Below are positions 8,151 to 15,820 of a stretch of DNA of 24,244 nt, piece by piece. The stretch covers positions 1 through 24,244 of the forward strand of contig UQVC01000034.1 of assembly GCA_900544395.1 (NCBI GenBank), written 5' to 3'. Position 1 is the first letter of the stretch. Every line of letters begins with the position of its first letter. Position numbers and translations under genes: made by a program. Below the pieces are notes generated by a model, which saw only the letters and a program-made list of their open reading frames with translations, had not been told where the DNA came from and made no database searches. Source of the DNA: an uncultured Ruminococcus sp. Its GTDB lineage: Bacteria; Bacillota; Clostridia; Lachnospirales; Lachnospiraceae.

Positions 8151-8193
8151 AAAAAAGAGCCATTTCCTTCCCTTAAGGAACTGACTCTTTTTG
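8151..8193. terminator. Bidirectional terminator between the ImmA-like gene and the PepSY lipoprotein gene
   Basis: An imperfect inverted repeat (AAAAAGAGcCA..TTCCTT / AAGGAA..TGaCTCTTTTT) lies between two converging genes, with an A-run on its left arm and a T-run on its right arm. It can therefore act as an intrinsic terminator in both directions. Confidence 0.75.
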
Positions 8194-8206
8194 TCTTATC
8201 CCGTCT

Positions 8207-8842
8207 TTAATCGGCACGCTCTTCACTCCATTCCAGGAATGTTCCTGTATTGGCGTCGATCTCAAACTCATATTCTCTTCCATTATAAATGATGTCCCCT
8301 TCGTATTTCTGGATTCCATCATCAAATTCCAGCTGGATCCGGATATCCTGTGCAGAAGCTCCTGATACTCTTTCCAGCGCCATTTTTGTGGCTTCTTCCT
8401 GGGAGACGGCAACTCCCGCCTGGGTTTGTGTACCTTGACTTTGTGTCTGATTTTGATTGACCGCATTCTGATTTTCCTGCTGCGCTACATTTTCAGAAGT
8501 CGCCTGGTTCTGCCCCTGGCCTTGATCCTGATTCAGGCTGCCCTTTCCCATTTCTTTATCAACCTGCAGAATGCTGCCGTCTTCTGCGGAGACTTCATAA
8601 TCATATTCCTCCCCGGTAGAAGAAACGGTAAAATCAACTTCATAGATATTTCTTCCATCATCAAAATCTTTGCTTACTTTTAACCGTGTGATTTCCTCTT
8701 CCGTCACTCCTGCATCAGAAAATGCTGCTGTTTTCGCCGCATCTTTTCCGATATCCTTCCCATCATTTCCCGCACATCCTGTGAACATGCTCATTGCCAT
8801 GACGCATACTGCCGCTGCTACAAAATATCTTTTCTTTCTCAT
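8207..8842 (-). CDS. Lipoprotein with two PepSY domains
   Basis: A 211-residue secreted lipoprotein. I start it at ATG 8842 because the signal peptide begins there (MRKKRYF, hydrophobic core, then lipobox FTGC with Cys23) and GAGAGG lies upstream; an earlier in-frame start would bury the signal. Two PepSY-like units (about 36-95 and 147-211, the second with 'EEATKMALERV...YEFEIDANTGTFLEW') are joined by a low-complexity linker rich in Gln, Asn and Ser (about 97-145). PepSY proteins are thought to modulate peptidases or sensors at the cell surface. In related bacteria such a gene often sits beside an OmpR-type two-component system; here the two-component genes lie 2 kb away on the same strand with a nuclease and a rhomboid in between. 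A tandem 11-base repeat upstream suggests control by that response regulator. Confidence 0.85.
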   Translation of the reverse strand: MRKKRYFVAAAVCVMAMSMFTGCAGNDGKDIGKDAAKTAAFSDAGVTEEEITRLKVSKDFDDGRNIYEVDFTVSSTGEEYDYEVSAEDGSILQVDKEMGKGSLNQDQGQGQNQATSENVAQQENQNAVNQNQTQSQGTQTQAGVAVSQEEATKMALERVSGASAQDIRIQLEFDDGIQKYEGDIIYNGREYEFEIDANTGTFLEWSEERAD

Positions 8843-8923
8843 ATTGTATAATTCCTCTCTTTCTATTCTGTGAAACTGCACTTCTATATTGCTATTCTGT
8901 GTCTGTAAAAATAATATATTCCA

Positions 8924-8945
8924 GAAAGATTAAAGAAAGATTAAA
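8924..8945 (-). promoter_or_regulatory. Tandem 11-base repeat, probable OmpR-type response-regulator site upstream of the PepSY gene
   Basis: Two perfect back-to-back copies of GAAAGATTAAA (8924-8934 and 8935-8945), read on the gene's strand as TTTAATCTTTC twice, precede an A/T-rich -10-like TATATTAT by about 6 bases. Eleven-base direct repeats beside or over the -35 are the pattern bound by dimers of OmpR/PhoB-family regulators. No equally clear -35 is present, which fits activator dependence. The regulator is assumed to be the one at 12209-12883. Confidence 0.6.
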
Positions 8946-8989
8946 ACTTTAGAATTCCTCTGCATTTCTTTGAATATTTGCCTGAAATG

Positions 8990-9100
8990 GCATTGACTTG
9001 TGTGATTGTCATCAGCGTTGGACAGAATGACCAACACTGATGAGATCAGATCGGGAAATAAAACTCCCCGAAACAGATATCTACTTTATTTTGTTAGAAA
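8990..9100. repeat. Copy A of a ~110-bp structured element (two hairpins) at the 3' end of the Rpn gene
   Basis: This segment aligns without gaps to 10730-10840, with about 14 mismatches in 111 bases. It contains an inverted repeat CATCAG-n-GTTGG / CCAAC-n-CTGATG (9010-9042) and a second stem TCGGG / CCCGA (9051-9071). Its right end reaches into the Rpn reading frame and supplies that gene's last seven codons and TAG stop. The distance to the other copy is exactly 1740 bases. Confidence 0.85.
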
Positions 9101-9965
9101 ACTCCTCCACAGATTTGGATTGAAATGCAATCTGCGTCCAGGCTTTTAACATTTCTAAATCCTGCTCCTCTTGAATCTTCTCCAACAATGTTTTAGAAAC
9201 CGTTCCCAGATTTTGCAGAAATAAAAGTAGTAACGCTTTTACTGCCTCACATCCTTCCGCGCGCCCCTCTGCGCGTCCTTCCTCACGTCCGGCTGTATGT
9301 TCTTCTTTCAACATTTCTTCAAAAATCATAAAGCGCTCCTCCATCTCTCGATTTCCCTTGATGTCACGGATGAATTTCTGTAGTTGTCCGACATATGGAT
9401 CATGAAATTCTTTTTCACTTCCTTCAAGGTCTTCTTTCATATACTGTAATAAGGTCACCAATTCTTTCGGAACTTCACATTCATTCTTTCCATGAGTATT
9501 TAAGAACAGGATTGTCCGCCCGTCTTTCAGATTCGCATTTTCAGATTCTTTGCACATCGATTGAAACGTATAGCGATACTTTCCTTCTCCAAATGGATCA
9601 AAATCACAAATAAAAATGACATATGTATTGGGAAGTTCCTTATAATCTTCTCCCGCCAGCAGCATTTCCATATCCATCTGACTCTGATAATAACGGCTCC
9701 GCTTCCCAAGTGCGGGCTTTTTCTCTACCTGCATTTCTACATTATAGCGTGTCTGCTTTTCATCTTTTGCATATACATCAAGGCGAACGCCCTTATACTC
9801 CGGATGATACACCATGCTCTTTTCTTTGCTCACATCCACTCTCTCAATCGGAATCTCCAGAACTCTTTCCAAAAGCCCCTTGCAGTTATCCTCATTGATC
9901 ATAACCGCGCCAAACATAAAATTGTCTTTGATCGTAAGTTCCTTTAAACGTTGTTTTTTTCGCAT
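9081..9965 (-). CDS. Rpn-family recombination-promoting nuclease / PD-(D/E)XK transposase-like protein
   Basis: A 294-residue protein of the Rpn / PDDEXK_2 family. The start at 9965 has GGAGG six bases upstream; the longer frame back to 10043 has no such site. It opens with the family's 'LTIKDNFMFGAVM' segment (residues 10-22). The nuclease core is seen as D63 (RLDVYA) and E77-x-Q79 (NVEMQ), followed by the family's 'RSRYYQSQMDME' helix. Near the C-terminus is the usual short charged repeat (GREEGRAEGRAEG). Such proteins cleave DNA and promote RecA-independent recombination in Escherichia coli; some are now considered defence-related. The final 'EFSNKIK' and the stop fall in the repeat shared with the histidine kinase gene, whose end reads 'AFSEKIK'. 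It is divergent from the rhomboid gene. An extended -10 (TTGGTATAAT, box at 10002-10007) lies upstream. Confidence 0.9.
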   Translation of the reverse strand: MRKKQRLKELTIKDNFMFGAVMINEDNCKGLLERVLEIPIERVDVSKEKSMVYHPEYKGVRLDVYAKDEKQTRYNVEMQVEKKPALGKRSRYYQSQMDMEMLLAGEDYKELPNTYVIFICDFDPFGEGKYRYTFQSMCKESENANLKDGRTILFLNTHGKNECEVPKELVTLLQYMKEDLEGSEKEFHDPYVGQLQKFIRDIKGNREMEERFMIFEEMLKEEHTAGREEGRAEGRAEGCEAVKALLLLFLQNLGTVSKTLLEKIQEEQDLEMLKAWTQIAFQSKSVEEFSNKIK

Positions 9966-10149
9966 TTGCTTCCTCCATATACAGAGGAATTCTATAAAGC
10001 CATTATACCAAGTCGCTAACTTGACGACTAGCCCTAAGTACATGATTTCACCAGTTTTTTCAAAAAAAGTAGCGGTTTTTGTATATATACGTTAATATTA
10101 AATTACCACACAAAACTATAAATCAATTCATACAAAGGGGGAAACTATA

Positions 10150-10725
10150 TTGAAAAAATTAAAAGAAAGCAATCTTTGGATCATGCTGTGGCTTCTTGTA
10201 TTTTTTGCCGGATTTTTCACAAATATATCTGATACTTTCAGTAATCATGGAATCCGGCTGATCAACGGAGAATATTATCGGTTTTTCACAGGATTGCTTT
10301 TACATACCGGAGTTATCCACATTTTAGGAAATATTCTGGGGATTTATTTTACAGGGTATTTTTTAGACGAACAGTTTTCTCAATGGAAATTGTTTCTGAT
10401 CGCAGCATTTTCCGGCACTCTGACAAATGCCTTCTTTGCTTTTATGGCACCAAACAGTATCAGTGTTGGAGGTTCTCCGATTGTATTTTCTTTAATCGGT
10501 CTAATTTGTGTATCGCAGATGCTGTGTAAGAGTGTCCCCCGATTCCATTTTAAAACTCGATATGGAGAATGGATTGTAGGATATGCAATTTTAAGCAATG
10601 TTTCTCTGTTATTTGGAAACTTCTCCATTCTTATTGTACACGGCCTGCCTTTCTTGATTTCCTTTCTCCTTGGATTTATTGCCATCAAATTGAATTTTTT
10701 AAACCAACCGCTCAAAAAAGGGTAA
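10150..10725 (+). CDS. Rhomboid-family intramembrane serine protease
   Basis: A 191-residue membrane protein with about six hydrophobic helices. It shows the rhomboid set: 'LHTGVIHILGN' (H52, H57, N61) in the second helix, the serine in 'VGGSPIVFSLIG' (S109, in the GxS position), and H164 in 'IVHGLPFLI' in the last helix, giving the Ser-His dyad. The usual Gly-Ala-Ser-Gly is GGSP here. Rhomboids cut the transmembrane segments of other membrane proteins. The start is TTG at 10150, supported by AAAGGGGG nine bases before it; there is no suitable ATG. The gene is A/T-rich compared with its neighbours and converges on the histidine kinase. With the Rpn gene it forms a 1.7-kb block bracketed by the two long repeats, which suggests acquisition as a unit. 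Its substrate is unknown. Confidence 0.85.
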   Translation: MKKLKESNLWIMLWLLVFFAGFFTNISDTFSNHGIRLINGEYYRFFTGLLLHTGVIHILGNILGIYFTGYFLDEQFSQWKLFLIAAFSGTLTNAFFAFMAPNSISVGGSPIVFSLIGLICVSQMLCKSVPRFHFKTRYGEWIVGYAILSNVSLLFGNFSILIVHGLPFLISFLLGFIAIKLNFLNQPLKKG

Positions 10726-10729
10726 CATA

Positions 10730-10840
10730 GCATTGACTTGTGTGATTATCACCAGTTTTGGTCAGAATGACCAACTCTGGTGATATTAGATCGGGGAATA
10801 CAACTCCCCGAAACAGATATTTACTTTATTTTTTCAGAAA
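10730..10840. repeat. Copy B of the ~110-bp structured element, at the 3' end of the histidine kinase gene
   Basis: This is the partner of 8990-9100. It contains CACCAG...TTGGTCA-gaa-TGACCAA...CTGGTG (10750-10782) and TCGGGGA / TCCCCGA (10791-10811). Compared with copy A, the third base pair of the first stem changes from T-A to C-G with both sides altered, which supports a conserved RNA or DNA hairpin. The right end supplies the last codons and TAA stop of the kinase. The left end lies 4 bases past the rhomboid stop. Confidence 0.85.
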
Positions 10841-12212
10841 ACGCTTCCCCCGTATTTAACACAAAACTAAAACAACTTCCTTTTCCCAACTCACTTTCCA
10901 CCCAGACATCCCCTCCATGTGCCTGTGCGATCCATTTGACCATAGAAAGTCCCAGACCTGAATGGGAACCTTCTTCGTTTCCTGTCCTTGAAGCATCCAC
11001 CCGGTAAAACCGTTCCCAGATATGACTCTGCGCTTCCTGACTGATCCCGATCCCGTCATCCTCTACTGTTCCTTTGACTCCTGACATTGCCCTTTGCAGC
11101 GTCACTTTTATATTTCCTCCATCATTTCCATAATAGATAGCATTGGAGATTAAATTATCCAGCATACGGATATAAAAAGATTCATCCAGATACCCGATAA
11201 GATGTTCTTCAATTTCTGTATGAATTTGAATGCCTCTCTTTTGTGCCAGCATCTTCTGTTCTTCCACAACCATTTCTGTCAGCTCACTGATATCCAGTTC
11301 TTCGCGATTTAACTGCTGCCGTCCCTGATCTGCCCTGGACAACAACAAAAGCTGTGAAATCATCTGTGACATCTCTCTTGCTTTCTTTTGGATCAGAAGC
11401 AATTCTTCTCTCTGTCCATCTGTCAGATCTGAACGGTTTAACGAGGATTCGCATTGTGCCAGAATCACACTGACTGGCGTCCTCAGTTCATGAGAGACAT
11501 CCGAGGTAAACTGCCGTTCTCTGACAAATGCCTTCTCCAGACTTTCCAGCATTCCGTCAAATGTACCTGCCAGATGATAAAACTCATCTTTTCCGGCATC
11601 CTGGCTGACTCCAATCCTGCGGCTTACATCTCCGTCCTTCTGGATCTTCTGCACAGTTTCTGTCATCTGCCGCACTGGAAACAGAGTTCGCCGTATCATC
11701 CGATATCCGACAAATGCGGTTAAAATCACGATCATCGGCAGCAAAATCGCCGCAATCCGAAGCGCAAGTAAAAATTCCTTCTGTTCTTCCGTAACAGAAA
11801 TCACACCACGGACGTAAAACTCCTGCTGGTTTTCCATCTCATATTGTACATCATACACGTACCACTGTTCTTGCTTTCCATTTACTTTCTGTATCGTTCC
11901 ATCCTGAAATTCCGGCGCTTTTTGAAATCCCGGCGGCACTTTTCCATATAAAAATATCCCTTCTGAATCATACAACGCCAGATAAACATTGTGTCCCAGC
12001 GAATAAAAGTCAGAATCAATCTCAAATTCTCCGTCTTCCAGTTCGATTTCATCCGCACTCTCATGCACCCGCTCTTTCAGATTGATCTGCGCAGATGTCA
12101 AAATTTCTTTGCCGCTCAAAGAAAAAAGAATTGCCAGACAGACGCACGTCACAAGCACCATAAAAAAGGAGTATATCGCAGTCAGCTTCACTTTTAAAGA
12201 ACATCGTCTCAT
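10821..12212 (-). CDS. Sensor histidine kinase of an OmpR-type two-component system
   Basis: A 463-residue membrane kinase. It has an N-terminal helix (about 8-32), an extracytoplasmic sensor region (about 33-145, acidic around 'ESADEIELEDGEFEID'), a second helix (about 148-171), a HAMP linker with 'TLFPVRQMTETVQ' (about 176-230), the phospho-acceptor H241 in 'FTSDVSHELRTPVS', and an HATPase domain with the N box 'DNLISNAIYYG', 'DDGIGI' and 'GLGLSMVK'. All expected catalytic motifs are present, so it should be active. Its ATG overlaps the response regulator's TGA by four bases, so the pair is translationally coupled. The ligand is not evident. The neighbouring PepSY lipoprotein is a plausible target or modulator. 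The last codons fall inside a long repeat that also ends the Rpn gene. Confidence 0.95.
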   Translation of the reverse strand: MRRCSLKVKLTAIYSFFMVLVTCVCLAILFSLSGKEILTSAQINLKERVHESADEIELEDGEFEIDSDFYSLGHNVYLALYDSEGIFLYGKVPPGFQKAPEFQDGTIQKVNGKQEQWYVYDVQYEMENQQEFYVRGVISVTEEQKEFLLALRIAAILLPMIVILTAFVGYRMIRRTLFPVRQMTETVQKIQKDGDVSRRIGVSQDAGKDEFYHLAGTFDGMLESLEKAFVRERQFTSDVSHELRTPVSVILAQCESSLNRSDLTDGQREELLLIQKKAREMSQMISQLLLLSRADQGRQQLNREELDISELTEMVVEEQKMLAQKRGIQIHTEIEEHLIGYLDESFYIRMLDNLISNAIYYGNDGGNIKVTLQRAMSGVKGTVEDDGIGISQEAQSHIWERFYRVDASRTGNEEGSHSGLGLSMVKWIAQAHGGDVWVESELGKGSCFSFVLNTGEAFSEKIK

Positions 12213-12883
12213 GGCTCTTCCCTCATTACATATCCTGCGCCCCTGACTGTGTGGATCAGTTTGATCTGCGCTCCTTCATCGATCTTTTTACGCAGATATC
12301 GGATATACACATCGATCACGTTGGAGGCACCTGCGTAATCATAATTCCATAAATGCTGCTCCAGACGTTCTCTGGAAAGCACGATCCCTGTATTTTGGAT
12401 CATATAGCGAAGCAAGGCAAACTCTTTTCCGGACAATTTGATCTCGCGTCCTGCACGAAGTACCTGGTGAGTGTCCAAATGCACCTCCAGATCTGCCAGC
12501 CTGCAAACCGTCTGCGGAACTTCCTGTGGTTTTCGAAGCAGCACCCGGATCCGCGCCAGAAGTTCTTCAAATGCAAATGGCTTTACAAGATAATCGTTGG
12601 CTCCTGCATCCAGACCACAGACCCGGTCTTCTACACTGTCTTTTGCTGTCAAAAGTAATACTGGAACCTGACTTCCGCTCTGTCTGATCTTCTTTAATAC
12701 ACTCAGTCCGTCCAAGATGGGCATCATAATATCTAAAATCACCGCATCGTAAGGCGCCCCCGCCAGATAGTCCAATGCTTCCTGTCCGTCAAAGCAGGAA
12801 TCCACACTATAATGCTCGGCCTTTAATCTTGTGCTCAGCAGACGGTTCAGATCTTTCTCATCCTCCGCTACTAAAATCCGCAT
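12209..12883 (-). CDS. OmpR/PhoB-family response regulator
   Basis: A 224-residue regulator. The receiver domain (1-118) has the acidic pocket 'EDE' (7-9), phospho-acceptor D51 in 'VILDIMMP', T79 in 'LLLTA' and K101 in 'YLVKPF'. The winged-helix DNA-binding domain (about 127-222) ends 'IDVYIRYLRKKID...IHTVRGAGYVM'. I start at ATG 12883 rather than the in-frame GTG at 12892, because GAGGTGATAGAA just before 12883 is the ribosome site and contains that GTG. It is the first gene of the two-gene operon with the kinase. A tandem 11-base repeat upstream of the PepSY gene is a candidate target; no similar repeat is obvious upstream of this gene. Confidence 0.95.
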   Translation of the reverse strand: MRILVAEDEKDLNRLLSTRLKAEHYSVDSCFDGQEALDYLAGAPYDAVILDIMMPILDGLSVLKKIRQSGSQVPVLLLTAKDSVEDRVCGLDAGANDYLVKPFAFEELLARIRVLLRKPQEVPQTVCRLADLEVHLDTHQVLRAGREIKLSGKEFALLRYMIQNTGIVLSRERLEQHLWNYDYAGASNVIDVYIRYLRKKIDEGAQIKLIHTVRGAGYVMREEP

Positions 12884-12952
12884 TTCTATCACCTCATTTT
12901 TTGTTATTTACGAACCCTGTTTTCTTCCTTATGGTAACAGAATCTCCGGCTC

Positions 12953-12981
12953 TTTTCAACGCCGTCGGACCGTGCTAAAAT
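12953..12981 (+). promoter_or_regulatory. Promoter of the M18 aminopeptidase gene
   Basis: TTTTCA (12953-12958) and TAAAAT (12976-12981) are 17 bases apart. The start point would fall near 12988, about 30 bases before the ATG at 13019. Confidence 0.55.
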
Positions 12982-13018
12982 AGAATCTGATCATGAACGT
13001 ATATAAGGAGGAATTACG

Positions 13019-14293
13019 ATGTCAAATAGAATTACTACAGATTTACTGGAATTTATCAAAAAAAGTCCCAGCTGTTTCCATGCGGTACAGACAACCAAAG
13101 ATATTCTGATTGCTCATGGTTTTACAGAGCTGACGGAAGACCAGACCTGGGATCTGAAGGCCGGATGCGATTATTTCGTCACCAGAAACGGTTCATCCAT
13201 CATTGCTTTTTCCATCCCGGAAACCGTCCTTCTGAAAAATAGTTTCCGTATCATTGCAAGTCACAGCGATTCTCCATCTTTTAAAATCAAAGAAAATCCG
13301 GAAATGGCAGTAGAAGATCATTACATCAAATTGAATGTTGAGCGCTATGGCGGAATGCTCTGCGCTCCTTGGTTCGACCGGCCGCTCTCCGTTGCAGGAC
13401 GCGTGATCGTCAAAGAAAACGGCGCCTACCGTGCCAAACTGATTGATGCAGACCGAGATCTTCTTCTGATCCCCAATCTCGCCATTCACATGAATCGGGA
13501 TGCCAACAGCGGATATTCCTACAATGCACAGAAAGACCTGCTTCCGCTGTATGGAGATATTTCTGCCAAAGACACATTTTTAGATACCATTGCAAAATAT
13601 GCAGACGTGAAAAAAGAAGATATTTTAAGCCACGATCTCTTCCTCTATAACCGCCAGAAAGGAACTCTCTGGGGCGCAAATGAAGAATTTCTTTCCGCAC
13701 CTCGCCTGGATGATCTGCAGTGTGCCTGCGCTTCTCTTTATGGACTTCTAAGCGCCGAAAGAAAAGACGCCGTTGCTGTCCACTGTGTTCTGGACAATGA
13801 AGAGGTCGGAAGCACAACCAAACAGGGAGCTGCTTCTACCTTCCTTCGGGATACCTTGTACCGCATCTGTACCGTGTTTGGAATGGATACACAAGATTAC
13901 TTCATCGCGCTGTCCAAAAGCTATATGATCTCTGCGGACAATGCCCATGCCGTTCATCCGAACCATACAGATAAGGCAGACCCTGTCAACCGTCCATATT
14001 TGAATGAAGGAATCGTAATCAAATACAATGCCAATCAGAAATACTGTACAGACGGCATTTCCGCTGCCATGTTCAAAGATATCTGCAAGCAGGCGGATGT
14101 GCCATATCAGACCTTTACCAACCGTTCCGATATGCCGGGCGGCTCTACCCTTGGCAATATCTCCAATACACAGGTAGCGCTCAACACCGTAGATATCGGT
14201 CTCCCGCAGCTCGCCATGCATTCTCCTTATGAGACTGCAGGAGTGAAAGATACCGAGTATCTGGTAAAAGCGGCAAAAGAATTTTTTGCGTAA
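13019..14293 (+). CDS. M18-family aspartyl aminopeptidase-like metallopeptidase
   Basis: A 424-residue cytoplasmic dinuclear zinc aminopeptidase, near the family's usual length of about 430. Ligand and catalytic positions are visible: H82 and D84 in 'IASHSDSP', D231 in 'APRLDDLQ', E261 and E262 in 'LDNEEVGS', D307 in 'ISADNAHAVHPN', and a C-terminal 'LAMHSPYETAG' that would give the last histidine. M18 enzymes remove N-terminal residues, often acidic, from peptides and assemble as large tetrahedral particles. AAGGAGG lies just before the ATG. The gene is transcribed alone between its own promoter and a strong terminator, divergent from the two-component operon, and appears to be a housekeeping gene. 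Exact residue preference cannot be read. Confidence 0.93.
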   Translation: MSNRITTDLLEFIKKSPSCFHAVQTTKDILIAHGFTELTEDQTWDLKAGCDYFVTRNGSSIIAFSIPETVLLKNSFRIIASHSDSPSFKIKENPEMAVEDHYIKLNVERYGGMLCAPWFDRPLSVAGRVIVKENGAYRAKLIDADRDLLLIPNLAIHMNRDANSGYSYNAQKDLLPLYGDISAKDTFLDTIAKYADVKKEDILSHDLFLYNRQKGTLWGANEEFLSAPRLDDLQCACASLYGLLSAERKDAVAVHCVLDNEEVGSTTKQGAASTFLRDTLYRICTVFGMDTQDYFIALSKSYMISADNAHAVHPNHTDKADPVNRPYLNEGIVIKYNANQKYCTDGISAAMFKDICKQADVPYQTFTNRSDMPGGSTLGNISNTQVALNTVDIGLPQLAMHSPYETAGVKDTEYLVKAAKEFFA

Positions 14294-14300
14294 AACAGCA

Positions 14301-14340
14301 GCGGGCGGATATCAGCAATTGATATCCACCCGCGTTTTTG
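14301..14340 (+). terminator. Terminator of the M18 aminopeptidase gene
   Basis: A near-perfect stem GCGGGCGGATATCA / TGATATCCACCCGC with a 5-base loop is followed by GTTTTTG, starting 8 bases after the stop codon. It lies between converging genes, but the T-run favours plus-strand termination. Confidence 0.9.
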
Positions 14341-14372
14341 TATATATTGTTAAGTTTTGATATATCGTTGTT

Positions 14373-15641
14373 CTACTTCAGCGAAATCATCTTCCCCTGC
14401 TCCAGTCTGGATCTTTCCGCTGCAAGCGCAATATAATGACTCTCCAGAGACACTGCCAGATCTGTAATAGACGGACTGACTTTATCATTTACAATATAAT
14501 CATAAAACTGCTCGATCATCCGCACATCTCCGCCGCCATGTCCGCTGAAATCCTCTGTCAGTTTTGTGAGATCGACCTCTTCTGTCTCTTTTCCAAACGG
14601 AGTATAGTAGATCATGTTTTTTCCCATATCTCCTTCGATCTGTCCCATGGTTCCCATGATTTTGATCGTACGGTTGCATGTGGCGCTGAATGCACACATT
14701 GAAAATGTCACCGTAATCCCATTTTCCATCTGCAGATTCACGACCTGATGATCCACCACGTCATTGTCACAGTGATATACACATCTGCCATATGGTCCTT
14801 CTTTCAAAGCTTCTCTTACTGCATTCTCTTCCGGGTGGATCACAAATGTATTGACCGGCCATCCTGCGCCGCTTCGAACTCCGGTTTTTGGATCGGTAAT
14901 GTAGATTTTCTCTGCATCATATGGACAATGTTCCTTTGCCATACATCCGTCCAGACAGCGTTTCGAAGCCCCTTTTGGCGCATTCTCCGGCTTGAACCAC
15001 GACAGTTCTCCAAAAGAAGAAACTCTGCTGCATCCGGAATCTGACAGCCACACCAGAAGATCCATGTCATGGCAGCATTTTGCCAGGATCATCGGACTGG
15101 TTTCTTTCGAATCTCTCCAGTTTCCGCGGACAAATGAGTGCGCCTGATGGAAAAATCCCACATCTTCTCTTGCCTGAATGTTCATCACGTTTCCTACCGC
15201 ACCATCCAACAGCATTTCTTTGATCTTACTGTAAAATGGGGTGTAGCGCAGCACATGGCAGACGCAGACCTTTCTTTCATACTTTCTCGCAGTCTCCAAT
15301 AACAGACGGCACTCTTCTTCATCTGGTGAAACAGGTTTTTCCAAAAGAAGATGATACCCCTTCTCAATCGCTGCAACTGCATGCTTCACGTGATCCCGAT
15401 CCTGTGTACAGATAAACATCACATCTGCCAGACGGTCTGCAGCAAGCAATTCCTCTGCACTGTGAAAGCAGTTTTCTTCTTTCAGATGATATCTCTTCTT
15501 TGCTTCCTCTACTTTATCTTCCATCAGATCTGCCACCGCAGTCAGTTCCATCGTTTCCCCGTTTTGTGCAACGATGGGTGCATATACTTGCAGCCCCCTG
15601 CTCCCAAGTCCCAAGATTGCAACTGTCATTTTTTCTGCCAT
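14373..15641 (-). CDS. Gfo/Idh/MocA-family NAD(P)-dependent oxidoreductase
   Basis: A 422-residue soluble dehydrogenase. The N-terminal Rossmann fold has 'ILGLGSRG' (9-16). The family's cofactor and catalytic lysine is K102 in 'LLEKPVS'. The C-terminal alpha/beta domain includes 'AKCCHDMDLLVWLS' (187-200), where H191/D194 stand at the usual catalytic positions. Three cysteines (C229, C233, C239 in 'CLDGCMAKEHCPYDA') form a cluster that I recall in one subgroup of this family acting on sugars or glycosides; its role is unclear. The start at 15641 has GGAGGAAG eight bases upstream. It stands alone, with its own promoter, divergent from a DUF3810 gene, so the neighbours do not give the substrate; a carbohydrate or inositol-like compound is likely for the family. 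Confidence 0.9.
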   Translation of the reverse strand: MAEKMTVAILGLGSRGLQVYAPIVAQNGETMELTAVADLMEDKVEEAKKRYHLKEENCFHSAEELLAADRLADVMFICTQDRDHVKHAVAAIEKGYHLLLEKPVSPDEEECRLLLETARKYERKVCVCHVLRYTPFYSKIKEMLLDGAVGNVMNIQAREDVGFFHQAHSFVRGNWRDSKETSPMILAKCCHDMDLLVWLSDSGCSRVSSFGELSWFKPENAPKGASKRCLDGCMAKEHCPYDAEKIYITDPKTGVRSGAGWPVNTFVIHPEENAVREALKEGPYGRCVYHCDNDVVDHQVVNLQMENGITVTFSMCAFSATCNRTIKIMGTMGQIEGDMGKNMIYYTPFGKETEEVDLTKLTEDFSGHGGGDVRMIEQFYDYIVNDKVSPSITDLAVSLESHYIALAAERSRLEQGKMISLK

Positions 15642-15703
15642 TTATTCTTCCTCCAAACTGTATGTTGTCATGCACAGATTCTATGAATCGTGCCTTTCAT
15701 TTT

Positions 15704-15732
15704 AGTATAAGCAAATGGCGTTGTAATAGCAA
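15704..15732 (-). promoter_or_regulatory. Promoter of the Gfo/Idh/MocA oxidoreductase gene
   Basis: On the minus strand TTGCTA (15727-15732) and TATACT (15704-15709) are 17 bases apart, giving a leader of about 55 bases. It is back to back with the DUF3810 promoter. Confidence 0.6.
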
Positions 15733-15750
15733 TCTTGGTTTCATCTTCCA

Positions 15751-15779
15751 TTACCAATTTCGACAGAAAATGCTATACT
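15751..15779 (+). promoter_or_regulatory. Promoter of the DUF3810 gene
   Basis: TTACCA (15751-15756) and TATACT (15774-15779) are 17 bases apart, with an extended -10 (TGC before TATACT). The start point would be near 15786. Confidence 0.6.
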
Positions 15780-15820
15780 AAATATAAAAAATTACTTATC
15801 ACAGGAGTCCTCCAGATAAC

